Assembly (NCBI GenBank): GCA_037576195.1
Contig: CM075102.1
Span: 31,988,745-32,052,744, forward strand
Reading direction: 5' to 3'
Source of the DNA: Phytoseiulus persimilis
Lineage: Eukaryota; Arthropoda; Arachnida; Mesostigmata; Phytoseiidae
DNA length: 64,000 bases
Shown piece after piece: positions 47,473 to 58,762 of the stretch. Both the position numbers and the translations under genes were made by a program. Positions within the stretch are counted from its first letter, which is position 1; every line of letters begins with the position of its first letter. The notes under the pieces are model-generated. The model searched no databases, was not told the DNA's origin, and worked only from the letters and a program-made list of their open reading frames with translations.

Positions 47473-47679
47473 ACTTTGATTGTGAACCCCGAGAAACTGA
47501 CCGAGCTCCCGAAGACAGCCCCATCTGCTGAGTGGGAGGGAGCTGCTTCTCAAAAGGACAACATTTGCGTTAGTTCACTGATCGCTGGAATACGGAGAAA
47601 CTCGCTGGCCACCCTCGGGGACGTCGGCCGCGGTACGAAGAGTGCTGTCAGTAGTTCGCAGGGTTCTCTGGTTTCTTGA
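47473..47679 (+). CDS. Possible last exon, unknown protein
   Basis: After an acceptor ending TTTGCTCTTAG, 69 codons run in phase 0 to TGA. The product (starting TLIVNPEKLTELPK) is polar and serine-rich at the end, like a cytoplasmic tail. The nearest plus-strand gene upstream is the SLC6 transporter, so an alternative last exon of that gene is conceivable, but there is no direct evidence. It lies antisense to wherever the minus-strand gene at 47.1-47.4 kb has its upstream exons. Confidence 0.35.
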   Translation, partial: TLIVNPEKLTELPKTAPSAEWEGAASQKDNICVSSLIAGIRRNSLATLGDVGRGTKSAVSSSQGSLVS

Positions 47680-48678
47680 GAGGTTACGAAGGTTTTCTAT
47701 TTGTTTCCCAGCGCGGTGGTAGCGACATTCGAAAAACGCAGCGGCCTCAGGCGAATAGCTAAAAGTTAAGACGAGCGTTCTCCAATAATAGTACGATGAT
47801 GGCGAATTTCGTGTTTGAGCGAAACATGCTAAGCGGTCAAAAAGATGAATTCTCAAGATCAAGGAGTGTTCCTAGAGTCACTGCTCTCCATGAGCCCTTA
47901 GCATCGGATTGGAGAGTTTGAACTTCAGGCGCGAAGACTGATATTACGAACAGAATCATCCTTTATGTCTGATTCAGCTTCAACCTGCGATTGAAGGCAT
48001 TTGGAGTGATTGTCAGCTCGATAAAAGACTTCCATTACTCTGGGGGGTGAAATTATGATTCTGGCCCGCAGAGAGTGAAAATGTCCGATCAGACGAGAAA
48101 CTTCCTATGTCCGTGAAGCAATCGAATGTCGAGGTCACAATTGCTCAGTTCACTTGCAGATAACAGAAATAATATTTTGGAACGACAGCACTGTTATAAA
48201 TAGATAAAACCAGAACGGTGGTCATTCTCGGTGTTTGCAAAAACTCAAGTGATACGATGTCAGCTGTCATTTTGAAAGACACTAAGAGAGCCACCGATGA
48301 TGACGACAACCGATTCTGACGAATATTTTGCGATTAGAAACAATGAATAGTGTGAGATTTATTTGAAATGAAGGGGGAATGACAGATCATCGATTTACTC
48401 CGTCGCCCGATGAGAGCACTTCTCGATCGAAATCAACTTGAATTTACATATACACATATACATATATATATTGAATGAAGAAATAAAGATGATAATTGCT
48501 AAAATTCGGTTATCTCTTCGGGTATCAGTCAGTTTCTATGACATGGGCTATCATGGTAACCCGCAGGTGAACGCTCTTTCTTCCTGTCGGACGGCGGGAG
48601 ATTCCAGCTGCCGCTCAACGGAGCTCCCTGTGCTCCATCAGAGCTGATCGACTCACTGAGCTGAGGAAGCGCTCCAGG
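47680..48678. other. Intergenic, AT microsatellite
   Basis: No gene is seen. An alternating TA/CA-rich tract lies at about 48443-48474. An AATAAA occurs on the plus strand near 48481 but no gene end could be linked to it. Confidence 0.5.
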
Positions 48679-49065
48679 TCAATGCAGACAATCCCTAGCT
48701 CCGGAGACTCGATGCAAACCCAATCTTGAGGGAAGCGTTCCTCGGGAATTGATCGAAGCTCGAAATCGAGTCTCCGCGGAGATCACATCACATGTCCGGA
48801 CGTTCCGAGCCGAACTCTTGCCTCGCACCGCAGAGTTCAAAACCGAGAACAATGTTTTCCTGTTTGAATGTCTCTCGCTTCCTTCCGGAAGACCGATGGG
48901 ATGAGACTTTGCGACCAAGCAAGCGTTTCCATTCATTTCGATGCTAGGGATGCGGCGACTGATAATCCCCTGGAAATACTCTGAGATTCGAACACCCAGG
49001 TACGCGAGAGATATCGTGAAGAACGTTGCCAGCCCTAGAGCCACATAGAGTCCGAGATTCTCCAT
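48679..49065 (-). CDS. Small one-span membrane protein, unknown
   Basis: From an ATG at 49065 the frame runs 128 codons to TGA. Residues about 3-25 (LGLYVALGLATFFTISLAYL) form a convincing membrane span or uncleaved signal anchor right at the N-terminus. The remaining hundred residues are basic and serine-rich without recognised motifs. The frame stays open upstream without a better start. No poly(A) signal was noted. Orphan reading frame, but the hydrophobic start followed by a polar tail is unlike the neighbouring chance frames. Confidence 0.4.
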   Translation of the reverse strand: MENLGLYVALGLATFFTISLAYLGVRISEYFQGIISRRIPSIEMNGNACLVAKSHPIGLPEGSERHSNRKTLFSVLNSAVRGKSSARNVRTCDVISAETRFRASINSRGTLPSRLGLHRVSGARDCLH

Positions 49066-51199
49066 TCGGGGTTCTACACAGCACAGCGCACTCACGAGCA
49101 AGTTCCCAGGAAATCTCTCAATGCGCAACTCTTCGGGTAGCTCTCTTGAGCACCGAACGACTGTGCTCCGACTCAAGGGAATATGGAACCGTTCACGTCT
49201 CTGCCAAACGCCGTATATCCAGTAGACTCGCTTCTTTCGAGCGAATACGAAGTCCGAAGGCCTGGGTTTGCGATTTGAGAGCCTTGGTGCAATGATGATT
49301 CTCGCGGAGAGCGGGCCTAACGAAATTCGATAAGCACATGTCGAGTCGAGACTCGCTGCTCAAGGCCGAGCGGGTTGGCTGGGGAAAATTCAGGTTTCGT
49401 TCTCCGAGAGTTGTTCCCGTGAAGCATTCGCGAAGGACGAAAAACGAACAGTCCTCGAAAAAAGCGACGATTGCTTCTCTTCGTGGCTTCGACGGCATGA
49501 ACCTACACATGTGAGGGCACTCGAAAGGCATACATCGCCAAAAGACCCGTGTATCGGATCATTTCAGCTCAACTGCACTACCGAGTGATTGTGAATATTT
49601 TTCGACCGAGTCTCATCTTCGGCAGCTAAGCAGGGGGAAGGCGCATCACATCCTTACTCGTTTCGGGCTTGAGACGGTCCGCCCCGGGCATCGCAGGGGC
49701 TCATGGCCTAAGGACTCGGATGCTCCCCTCTCAGGGGTGGGCACGGAACCGATGTCATCACTTCCTGCAGCCGTTCGGAAAAAAAGCTCTTGTTCTCAAA
49801 AGGGTTCTCGATCCCGAACACTGCTTCAGTGCACCATTCCCATGCTTGGACACGAAAGCTTACCCAGTTCAGCGGACGTGACTCTGATCAGCCTCATACC
49901 GCCGCTCGGAATCGGTTGCGGAGATTCTTGATTTCTTCCTACTGCTGAGCGCATCCCACGCTGGCCGGACGCCGATGAGCCAGGGTGCCGCAAGTGCCCG
50001 AAATCCCGGAGCCCTCCAGCATCCCATGCGACCTATATCGGGTATTCTGCGAATTCAGGTTCAGCTCATGTATCGGATCGACGGACTCCTGGAGGTCCTT
50101 TGAGGTCTTTACATGTCGATGTCTACCTCCGGCTCTTCCGGCCGGCGGTTTCGCGTCGTCGATGCCGTCATCTACCTCGAAACCTTGTCGGTCGTCACTT
50201 GAAATCAACTTCCTCTCTCTGAAATTCGTGGCGTCGCGTATTAGCGCAGCATCCCATCAAAGGATGCCTTCCCCCCCTTAATATACAGGGTGGTCAACGG
50301 GAACCGAGAATTTCCTCTCTTTCTATTGTTTTGCTCATAACTCGGATGAAAGATGATCCGTATTTCTTTTTTCGCGATCGATGGCTGGAAGGATAACGCA
50401 CATTTCTCCTCCCCGTTTGAGTCAAACAGTCGACCATTGAGTTATCTAGAAATTATCAGGAACTGCCATTATTCAACCCTTTCTTAAAACTGTGCGAGGA
50501 ATGTCTTGAGTCAATCGATCGAAATCTTATTAGTTTTACGGATGCGGCGAAGGATTCCACGGATTCTATGAATGAATGGCGAGTATCGGCCGCAAATCCG
50601 AGAAAGGGCGACGGATCGCATCTGCCTCACGAGGATCACTGATCTGATGACGAAGTCTCGTCCTTCTTTCCCTCCGTGCCTCCTCAGGGAAGCTGAGCTC
50701 GAAATTTTCCTAGATCGCGAGAAGGGATGGATTTAAGTTACCCGAATAAAGAGTTGCCAGGTCGATCCGACCACTTTTTTTTCGCCCGAAAATCTAACTC
50801 ACACAGTTTCTCCTTCCGGGACGAAAAACTGGAAAAACTCGATGTGAAGCACTTCACAGCCCTTGGGAAAGGAAATGATCGTGCTCCCATCCGCAGATCA
50901 TAGGAGCTAGTTCAGTGTGCAAGCTTCCTCAGCGCTAGCGGCTGCCCCTTGAATTAAAATGAAGTCTCGCATAGCTTTCGGAGCTTTACGCATCATGGAG
51001 GCTGATAACAGCAAATGAGACCTGTCTCGCTATGAAAATCCCAGTTCGCCTGATTGGCAGTTGGAGCCTATTAGTGTTCCGCTCTTTAAAATTCCTGTTC
51101 GGAGCCGAGCGAACAGCTTTCGAGATATTTTGCCATCCGAAGATCAAACATGAGGACTTTTCTTGGTCTGAGGTCGGTGGAAAAGAGCTGTTCCCGACT
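49066..51199. other. Intergenic, one transposon-end-like motif
   Basis: No exon chain is recognised on either strand. A TACAGGGTGGTCAA motif at 50284 is listed separately. The stretch 50290-51000 is AT-richer with few open frames. Confidence 0.4.
50284..50315 (+). mobile_element. Possible transposon terminus, copy 1
   Basis: TACAGGGTGGTCAA followed by a purine-rich run and GAGAATTT. A close relative occurs at 58731. The TACAGGGTG start recalls ends of several arthropod mobile elements (recall, not a database match). No transposase or opposite end was seen. Confidence 0.3.
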
Positions 51200-51950
51200 T
51201 GGTTGAAACGGTGTGCAGAAATCGTTAGGAGATCCGGTCACACTTTCGGGGACACTTAGGAGATGCTTTCCTGGGGGTCTGATCATACTCAACTGGACGC
51301 TCCCCTAGAGTCTCGCGGGCCTCATCAGATATAGTACTCTTACAGCAGACCCCATGTTAATAGGTTTCCCTTTAACTTGGGGCTCGGAGAACACGAAAGG
51401 ATTCTTGTGCGCGAGACACTCGATGATTTACCAATTTTTCTGAAGATGTTTGCAGAAGCTCTCGGAGACGATTCAAAAATACTTCCCGGAAAGCTCAGCC
51501 ATATTTCCTTGCTGTATTTGAGCATACTTCCGGGAGGGATCCCCAGGAGGGTATAACCAAAGTTTCGCGTCATTCGGGAGAATCTGGACGGAATGCTTTG
51601 AGACCTTTTTCGGAATACGCCAACCGCGCCGATCCGGAAAGGCTTTTGGAACGACCGGCAATGCGCCCAAGAACACCGGTGGGTACTTTAATATCTGTCC
51701 GAGGACACTTTCGAAATATTCCCATTGCTCTTTCAGGGTTGGCTGGAGGACACTTCTAGAGAGGTTCGACCACACTTCCGCCGTCGGGTGGGGGATGCTC
51801 TGGGATGCGTCGGGGAATGCTTCCGACAAGACCCATCCCTGCTCCTTAAGCCGGTTTCGTGATTCTTCGGGAAGTAATTGTAATAATGTCGAGGTATCGG
51901 AGTAATCCCAGTGGATTCTACTCCACTTCTCTACGGAAGCTTCGATAGTG
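51200..51950. repeat. Decayed 23-bp tandem minisatellite
   Basis: Units of 22-24 bp begin with a GGAACACTTCC-like core. Clear cores lie near 51476, 51522, 51591, 51706, 51748, 51770 and 51818, and the gaps between them (46, 69, 115, 42, 22, 48) are close to multiples of 23. Intervening units are more diverged but keep the spacing. Similar cores occur near 51238-51261. Because 23 is not a multiple of three, the minus-strand open frame at 51473-51829 is probably incidental. Confidence 0.7.
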
Positions 51951-52660
51951 CGCCGAGCTGAGCCGATTCAGCCGCGTCAACAGATGCGACAGCCTATCGG
52001 TCGAATGACATGGCTGTTACGAGCAAGGATAAGTTGTGGAAGAATCTTAAACCACGCGATAACAGCTCGAGGCGAACGTCGTTCTTGGAATCATGATCTA
52101 ATGGAGACCTTTCAGACCCCCGATTCCCTGTCAAATGACCTCGATGTTCGTGAGCGTTCGGAGCCGTGAGTTGGAAAGGAGTGCATGCAATCGAGGACTC
52201 CTGGACGCACCGTATCTTGATGCGAGCTCTTTGTTTTCCCTCGCTTCCTGCGCGAGCGAAACACCCGCACGTAATATTCGGCGGAATCAATACTCTCGAG
52301 TGATCCTTCCGGAAGGATGAGCATCGATCTCATTGGAATCCGTTACAGCCTAAAGCTTTGTTCTCTTGTTCATCTTTGAGGCGGAGAAAGTTGTCTGTCC
52401 TCGAACGAGCCGCATCGGAACGAGCCTTCCGCTATCGAGCACGCAGCCATCGTCGAGGGAAGCTGAGCCATGCTCCTGGTGAGATAGATTGCGACGCAAT
52501 CCCGCGAACAATTTGAATTTCCAGGCGCTGGCTCGTTTATACATCATTTCGTCAACTCACCCAGAAGCCGAGAGTGGAAGAGAGCGATCGCCTTTTGAAC
52601 CGCACCCCACTATTTGGTAGCAGAAAAATGAAATTCAAGCTCAACCTGTAGGGACCGGAT
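51951..52660. other. Intergenic, nothing recognised
   Basis: Only short overlapping open frames on both strands. Confidence 0.4.
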
Positions 52661-52937
52661 TTCCATGAGAAAAATTGAAACTCGTTCCCTGGGGTTCCTA
52701 GGTTGGGCAAGAAAAAACATGAGAGGAATTTCGATCGAATCGGTGGGCATACTGACGGTCGGAAAGCGTTGGGCTCGTTTGTGGAGCCGGTCTGGCAGCC
52801 GATTGACGCATGTAACTTCAACGAAATATAACGCGCACCCCGAAGAAGATTCTGTTCCGGTCCGTCATAAGTACAACTCGATTGAATCTGGCAGATGACC
52901 CCTGATCGACTCGAGAAGGGCTATCGTGCTTAATATA

Positions 52938-53044
52938 AGAAGATCAAACGGTACAGAAACGAATCATCTGTGAATGGCCGAATCTCCCGAGAGAAGCCAG
53001 CCAACGAGGTTCACACAGACAGACTAACCGCGGTCACTACATGA
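52938..53044 (+). CDS. Coding-like segment with ESSVNGR motif, copy 1
   Basis: An open stretch ending TGA at 53042-53044 reads KIKRYRNESSVNGRIS and ends LTAVTT, like the cytoplasmic tail of a membrane protein. Its middle is nearly identical in DNA and protein to the segment at 56724. The upstream boundary is unsure. A further coding-like plus-strand piece lies at 52780-52898. Confidence 0.3.
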
Positions 53045-53406
53045 TGCAGATGGCTGGAGGTCCGACCCGGAGGGTTGAATTATTTTCTGACAGTAAAGGC
53101 TCGTGCCCCCTGGTGACGAACGAGCTCGAAACTGAATCAAAGAACCCTTCGCAGTCCACGATTGAATCATCGGCTTCTACGGGCACTAAGGCCGCCCCGT
53201 CGACCGGATCCGAGGCAGGAAGCAGTGAATACAGAGAACGCGCTCCATCTAGTGGAGCCGCCAAAGCTATATGGGATCGAGCGCTATCAGGTGGAGATTG
53301 CGAAAAGATAGGCTCGAACTATCTTGCTACATCAGCCCACTCATATACACAGTCTTTTGGCCCTTCTGATCCCCGCACCGATTGTTTTTGCTCGAACCTC
53401 TGCTGA
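53041..53406 (+). CDS. Unknown serine-rich open frame
   Basis: 121 codons from an ATG (MMQMAGG) to TGA, rich in serine, threonine and glutamate (SQSTIESSASTGTKAAPS), so the product would be largely disordered. The start overlaps the stop of the preceding coding-like segment. A shorter antisense frame overlaps. No homologue is recognised. Confidence 0.25.
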   Translation: MMQMAGGPTRRVELFSDSKGSCPLVTNELETESKNPSQSTIESSASTGTKAAPSTGSEAGSSEYRERAPSSGAAKAIWDRALSGGDCEKIGSNYLATSAHSYTQSFGPSDPRTDCFCSNLC

Positions 53407-54770
53407 ACGAGTCGAGTTGGAGCTAAAACTCACTTGGATTTGAGCTCTTTTTTCCATCCCCTATGGAGAGCGATGCCGCGAAATCCGTCAGTCGTAGATG
53501 CAGACGAGGTCAACTTCGCTCGTTTGGATCTGATTCGCGTAGAATGGAGGATACAATTCTGGCAGGTAATCCAGGTCTTAAGATGGTTCAGATTTAATTC
53601 TGATACAAATTAAATCCCCCCACCGCCCGCAATGGAATTTGCGAGGCGATAGGGAGTGTTACTGAAGCAATACCGAAAGGTGATCTCGGGACACTTCTGA
53701 GGACTGGCTCAGAGGTTCAGCCGGAAAACAAAGGTAATCCAGGTGTGATGACGAGGTATAAGATTCACTCTCATTACCAGGGGGACTCTCGCCGCAGCCT
53801 GTATAGCCCAATATATTTCCGATGTGGATTCCAACGGCTCAGAAAGCCAATTGGAAAGATCGAAATCCGGATTTTGGCGTCACCGCAGCAGCCGTGACGC
53901 GCTCCAACGATCGCCTTCACGGCTGCTCTGATGCAGCTCGCAGGGGATGACACTTCTTTTTTCATTTCGTACTCTCAGTGAGGCTTGACAGCGAGTTCAT
54001 CAAAACAAATCGTCAGCAAATACGAAGGCGAGGAGCTCGCAAACAGCTTCGCTGGCGAATGGTGTTGAATCGGCGGCACAAACATCTTAAGCTCGATGTT
54101 TCCAAGATACTAATCCGGATCCTTGTACTCTGCATCAAGGAGAAAAATAATCTGAGAGGGAACGGCTGCGGCCGATACCACTCAATTCCGTGATGCAAAC
54201 TGCACGGTGACGTTCGAGAGATGTTCGTCTGGAGGGTTATTTTTGTTACGAGGAGACAGCGAGGCACGCACTCGTTTACGTTGGGTTCGTCGTCTCTCCA
54301 TGAGTACATTGAATCATACAGTCGGCGCGTGCTTGACATTGTGCCAAGTTCGGGAGTTTTCGACGGTCTCCTCCACAAAAGACGTTTTCCCATCGCTTCT
54401 GGCTCTGAGAACAGGCATCGGGGGCCCAGTTCGGTATCTTCCTCTGGCAGTCGCGAATCAACCGCAACTATCGCTCAAGTGTCGCGGTGTGGAATTCATC
54501 GATGACCTTGCGGCACCCGGTGCGCTTGTCCTCGAAGAGGGACAAGAGCGCTGCTCGTCCCAGCGATCGAAAGCGTGTTCGAGCTAGCGTTCTCTGAGGT
54601 GGCGAACCACTAGTCATTGAGCCGCTTGACTACGTTGCCTGTGACAGAGCTGATTGTCACATGATACACCGACGAGTTTACAAAAGGGCAATATGAGCTC
54701 AACAGGTTATCATACATATGCGAAATGCAGCAAAAGCTCGTGCGGAGTAGCCGCCGCAAACTCTGACGTT
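53407..54770. other. No assignable gene
   Basis: Two overlapping 126-codon frames on opposite strands (54013-54393 minus, 54207-54587 plus) are mutual shadows and neither is recognised. Confidence 0.35.
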
Positions 54771-54779
54771 TCACATTAT

Positions 54780-55780
54780 CCCAGCCGGTCCGTCCGTTGG
54801 GAGTCCACTGACGGACAGATAAACATAGCTTTCTATTTATTCTGGAGCATCAAGTGTCATTATGGAGGAGAGAGGCGCCGGAGAGTCTCGCTGCCTTATC
54901 GTCAGGATTTGTATCCTCATCATACATACAAACATAGTCTGATTGGAGCGGGAAGAAACGGGGGGGGGGGGGGGGGAGAAGGGAGACGGTGCATGTCCTA
55001 AGACCTTTAGGAGAGACCAAGGAGGCTCGCTGGCATCGTATCGGGTGATGTGCCTCATCGTTAGGATTCGTATCCTAGTCGTTCACGTGAACAAACACAA
55101 TCTGGCCAGCCGACCTTCGGTCGATTGGGGTCGGCGGTTCGCGCGGCTGGACTGCGGTTTCTGATACAGAGGCACTTCTCTTCCTCTTTGTCGCGTCAGC
55201 ATCATTTCACGTTATGCTGATCTTCATGACTCTCCTTGCGAGCCGCCCTACAATGTGCCGTTCGTTCCGTGTCGACCGATCAATCGCATGGGAGTTCATC
55301 GGGGACAAACAACCTTCGCATGTATGACTGAAAGGGTAAGGGGGTTGTGGGAGAGGAATGCTATGGGGAGGGGATGTATTCCTTGATCGCGAGGAGAGGC
55401 CGAGGAGTCTAGCTGGCATCGTATCGAACGCCGGTCATAGTACAGAGGGAAAAGGGCGGAGGGGGTGGAGGTGGGCCATGTCACTCTTTTTGAGAGCCAC
55501 ATCACAACGTGCCTCCAGCTCCTTGTCGATGCGATCAACCGCGAGAAAAAAAAGGACTTGGATTTTTTTATACATTCTAGCCGGCCTTCGGGCGAATACG
55601 CTGGCTGACCCGTCCGTGGGTCCGGGAGTCTACTGCTGACAGACACACATTGCCTCACATGTAGGGTCATAATGTGTCCATTGTCCTTACTTGTGAGCCG
55701 CCCTACAACATGCCGTTGATTCCACGTCGATACGATCAATCCCGGAGGAGTTCATTGAGGACTAACAAACAGACCTTGAA
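54780..55780. repeat. Low-copy degenerate tandem repeats
   Basis: Several submotifs recur in the same order. A CAGCCG-type block is seen near 54781, 55108 and 55579. A CTGGCATCGTATCG block is seen near 55029 and 55411, with a looser copy near 54890. A GAGCCGCCCTACAA block is seen near 55234 and 55687, with a looser one near 55491. Two copies carry a GGATTYGTATCCT core (54905 and 55062). A G17 run lies at 54960-54976. Repeat units are roughly 330-470 bp. Confidence 0.7.
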
Positions 55781-56521
55781 CTTTTATATTTAAAGATATC
55801 TCATTAAAACAATTCAGGAGTGGAAGACCAGGGTGGACGTCCGCTCGGCATCTGTTGATGAACACAGCCGCTGAAACCCACGGAACGAGGGCATCGTGGT
55901 TGCGGGTCTTGAAGAGGGAACAAACTCCCGCGACCTCCCGCTGGTACAATATCTGAACAACAATAATCACATCCTGCGAGCTTCTTTGAAATCGAGATAT
56001 TGGTTCTCGACTGCTGCGATCTTTCGATTGGGCGAGCATATTGGTTCAATCGTTCTCGCCGGCCGAACCAGGAATCACACGTGGTAGGACTTCGTCTGAT
56101 TCAGGATCATCTCATGTTGAGATGCTGATACGAACACCATGCTCGATTGATTTAATCTCAGAGAGCGAGCGCCAAGCTGGCATCAGCCACGAACACGAGA
56201 AGGTCCGGTGTTTAGATAAGTAAATCAAGCAACGGAAGTCGACGGCTCAGATTTACGGAAGTCCGCAAGGGCATTGAGAGAACTAAGGAAGTATGACGGA
56301 GGGCGATGCCACGCGAATGAAGTCCCAGCCCGAACAGGAAAATGGAATGATGACTCGCTCCATGAGTCATTCACGGATAGGAACGGGAGGAAATGTGTCT
56401 CTCGCATGGTTAGAACAGTCCCCCACTGTCATTGATTGACGGAAATGGAGATTATCCTTCTTTCGCCGCTCCTCAGTCCCTTTTTTTCGCTCAATCTCCG
56501 CTGAGCGAGATACTGTCAGAC

Positions 56522-56698
56522 CTCGAATAAAAGATTGCTCGGAGCCGTGAAACTGCATCCTCACTTGGAGACCCTGTCCGAGCAAGCCATCGGTGGCGAC
56601 TAAATGGTTGAGAACATCAAACATCGAGACGGGCAGTTCCCTCCTGGAGTGAACAACCGGGTGGACTCTTTCGAAGCCCAGCGAGAGAACACCTGCAC
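56522..56698 (-). CDS. Probable internal exon, unknown protein
   Basis: Follows an acceptor ending GCTCTCAG and reads AGVLSLGFERVHPV, then PVSMFDVLNHLVATDGLLG and VRMQFHGSEQSFIRG. This looks like a well folded conserved domain. It could end at a GTCTGA donor (56521) or, more conventionally, at GTGAGG (56564). Neither the family nor the neighbouring exons were recognised. Confidence 0.45.
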
Positions 56699-56723
56699 CT
56701 GAGAGCACCCGTGTGTAACTAAG

Positions 56724-56900
56724 GAATCATCTGTGAACGGCCGAAATTCACGTACAGTCTACGAGGGGAACTCGATTGCCTCCCGTTTGAGCCGGTCGCT
56801 GGATGAAGCTCGGAGAGTCTCGTTTTCAAACATTCAACGAAATAACGCCAAGCCGCACCAGCGCCCGTCCAGCTCGGTCAGCGGAGATCTCGTCCGCCTC
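56724..56900 (+). CDS. Coding-like segment with ESSVNGR motif, copy 2
   Basis: After ACTAAG the frame reads ESSVNGRNSR and continues with a serine/arginine-rich run to a GTAAGA donor at 56901. The opening matches the segment at 52961 almost base for base. The rest differs. It may be part of a duplicated gene or of a repeated exon of one gene. Confidence 0.35.
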
Positions 56901-58266
56901 GTAAGACTCCGCTGAGAGCATTGTTTCGCGAATTCGCTCAGTCTCCAAGAATCACTCACTCATGCCCAGCTGATGTTCAGCCCATATTCCCGGTGAAAGT
57001 TCCTGTGTCCTGAAATGAGTCGTCGCGCCGTTGTTCGAGGCGAGGGCTCACACCCTCCGCGAGAGCAAGTCAGCGTTCTCGACAAGGGAACTCGAACGCG
57101 CTTGTCGGTTGCAAGCAGGCGCTTCGTTCGTTGTGGTTCAACACAAAGTTGTTCGGGAGTGCGGTAAAGTCTGGGAATTTCTTCGGACATTTTTGGGGTT
57201 TGTTCACCGCAAATATCAACTTCAGCGGAGCTCTTGGAATCCACGATATTCGCCTCGTCCGCCGAAGTTCACCATTGATTTCCCTCATGATCTACCACAC
57301 TTCCTGTCGGGAGCTCCTCAATATAGCTCAGCCCTCATGTTCCAGCGTTGATAATGATACCATGACAAGAGTCGAGGAAGAGAGAGGGTATCACCGACCG
57401 TGAGGATTCGCCAACGCGGAGGTGAGGGCTCGAGCAGTCCGTCAGGGGTCGTGAGGTCGGGGAATGTGTCAGATGCTCTTACACCGTATCACCAGAATCA
57501 GCGAGTGATGTTCCGCATCAAACTCAAAGTTCAGCCCTGGACCTGACTCGCAATCGTTCCACACATGTAATAGCCACGGAATTGGAGATTCAAAGGGCTA
57601 AATCGAACCTAGAGTCGCCTCATTCGTCGCGAAGATTGACTTTTGTTTGGCCCGCTCGGTGCACTATTTGTGCAATCCCCTCCGCTCTCGAACCGGACGA
57701 ATCGCTCCGGGTCTTCGTGGGCCTGAACGCTTCCCTACGGTCGGTCAAGTCGGAACACGACGGAGCACTCATTGTTGTCACACTCTCTGATGCATATCCA
57801 CGCTCTTTACTCGTGCAGAGCAAAAGGTTCTCATGATTTGGTGGCATGCGTACAGTGACAACACATCATTATTGCTCTCACTGCGATGCGCGTGGCGTAA
57901 CTCGTTCAACTTTCCCAATCTTTGCCTTCTTCGCGTTGTCGACGGAGTTCAGAACATTCTCTATTCGGTCGGGGATCAAAGTCGGATGCTGAGCGGTCAT
58001 TACCCTATAGTCCGGAATGCACTCGCTATCGACAACAATATTTTCCTGTCGGTCAGCTAGGTATCACCAAGCTCGAAAAATTTCCTCTCACGGGAAATTT
58101 CTCCATCTCTGTACGCTCTCTTAGTAGATTCTCGGAGCGTTTTAGTTATGGCGATCGAATCGTACCTTCTTTCATGACCCACTGATTGTCATCCCTTCTC
58201 TCTGGTGGGTGCCGCGTGCCGGGGCACAAGCGGGGCCTGAGACCGACGCCTGCGCCCCCGTCCACT
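56901..58266. other. No assignable gene
   Basis: Overlapping plus-strand frames at 57031-57403 are hydrophobic in part (GNFFGHFWGLFTANINF) but match nothing I recognise. A frame at 57582-57836 has an antisense partner of similar length. Confidence 0.3.
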
Positions 58267-58590
58267 CTAACAAGTCATTGCTCCTCGCTGTGGAATCAGC
58301 CAAGTGTTAGCAGGAACTCTCTCAAAGTGGAAGTCGCAATCAGCTGCTGGTGTCCAATTATGCAAACGCCCGGCGCTGCGGATGTGTGTGAAACTTGTGA
58401 TGTGCTTTGGAGTGCTACATTCTCTGATGATTTCTTCTTTTCGGGGATAGTGGACAGGGGCAGTTTCCTGAAATCTGACGGAGCCGTTCTCCGTGGAAGT
58501 CTCAATCAATTTGACACGTGTACCCAAGTCCTTGTTCGGAGTCTCTCTGAGACTGTCGCGTTCGCATGCTTCCAAAACTGAGGAGCGCAT
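58267..58590 (-). CDS. Unknown 107-residue open frame
   Basis: From ATG at 58590 to TAG. The composition is balanced, with acidic/basic alternation (MRSSVLEACERDSLRETP). A plus-strand frame (58186-58581) covers the same bases and looks less protein-like. No splice sites or poly(A) signal support it. Confidence 0.25.
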   Translation of the reverse strand: MRSSVLEACERDSLRETPNKDLGTRVKLIETSTENGSVRFQETAPVHYPRKEEIIRECSTPKHITSFTHIRSAGRLHNWTPAADCDFHFERVPANTWLIPQRGAMTC

Positions 58591-58730
58591 TCGCTTTGCT
58601 CTGAATTACGGCCCGAGCTCATCCGCTCTGAGAATACAGAAAATCTCAGATATATGATTGTTCACGCGGAAAACTCGCCTGAGCTTTGTCGTAACTCGTA
58701 ACGTAGTTGACGATTTCCCTCTGGAAGATT

Positions 58731-58762
58731 TACAGGATGGTCAAATAAGGTCGCGAATTTTT
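58731..58762 (+). mobile_element. Possible transposon terminus, copy 2
   Basis: TACAGGATGGTCAA followed by GGTCGCGAATTTTT. It shares its start and the GCGAATTT-type follow-up with the copy at 50284, in the same orientation. Confidence 0.3.

Noticed and set aside
51473..51829. 118-codon minus-strand open frame
   Set aside because: It lies within the 23-bp array; a 23-base period shifts frame each unit, so the open frame is probably accidental.
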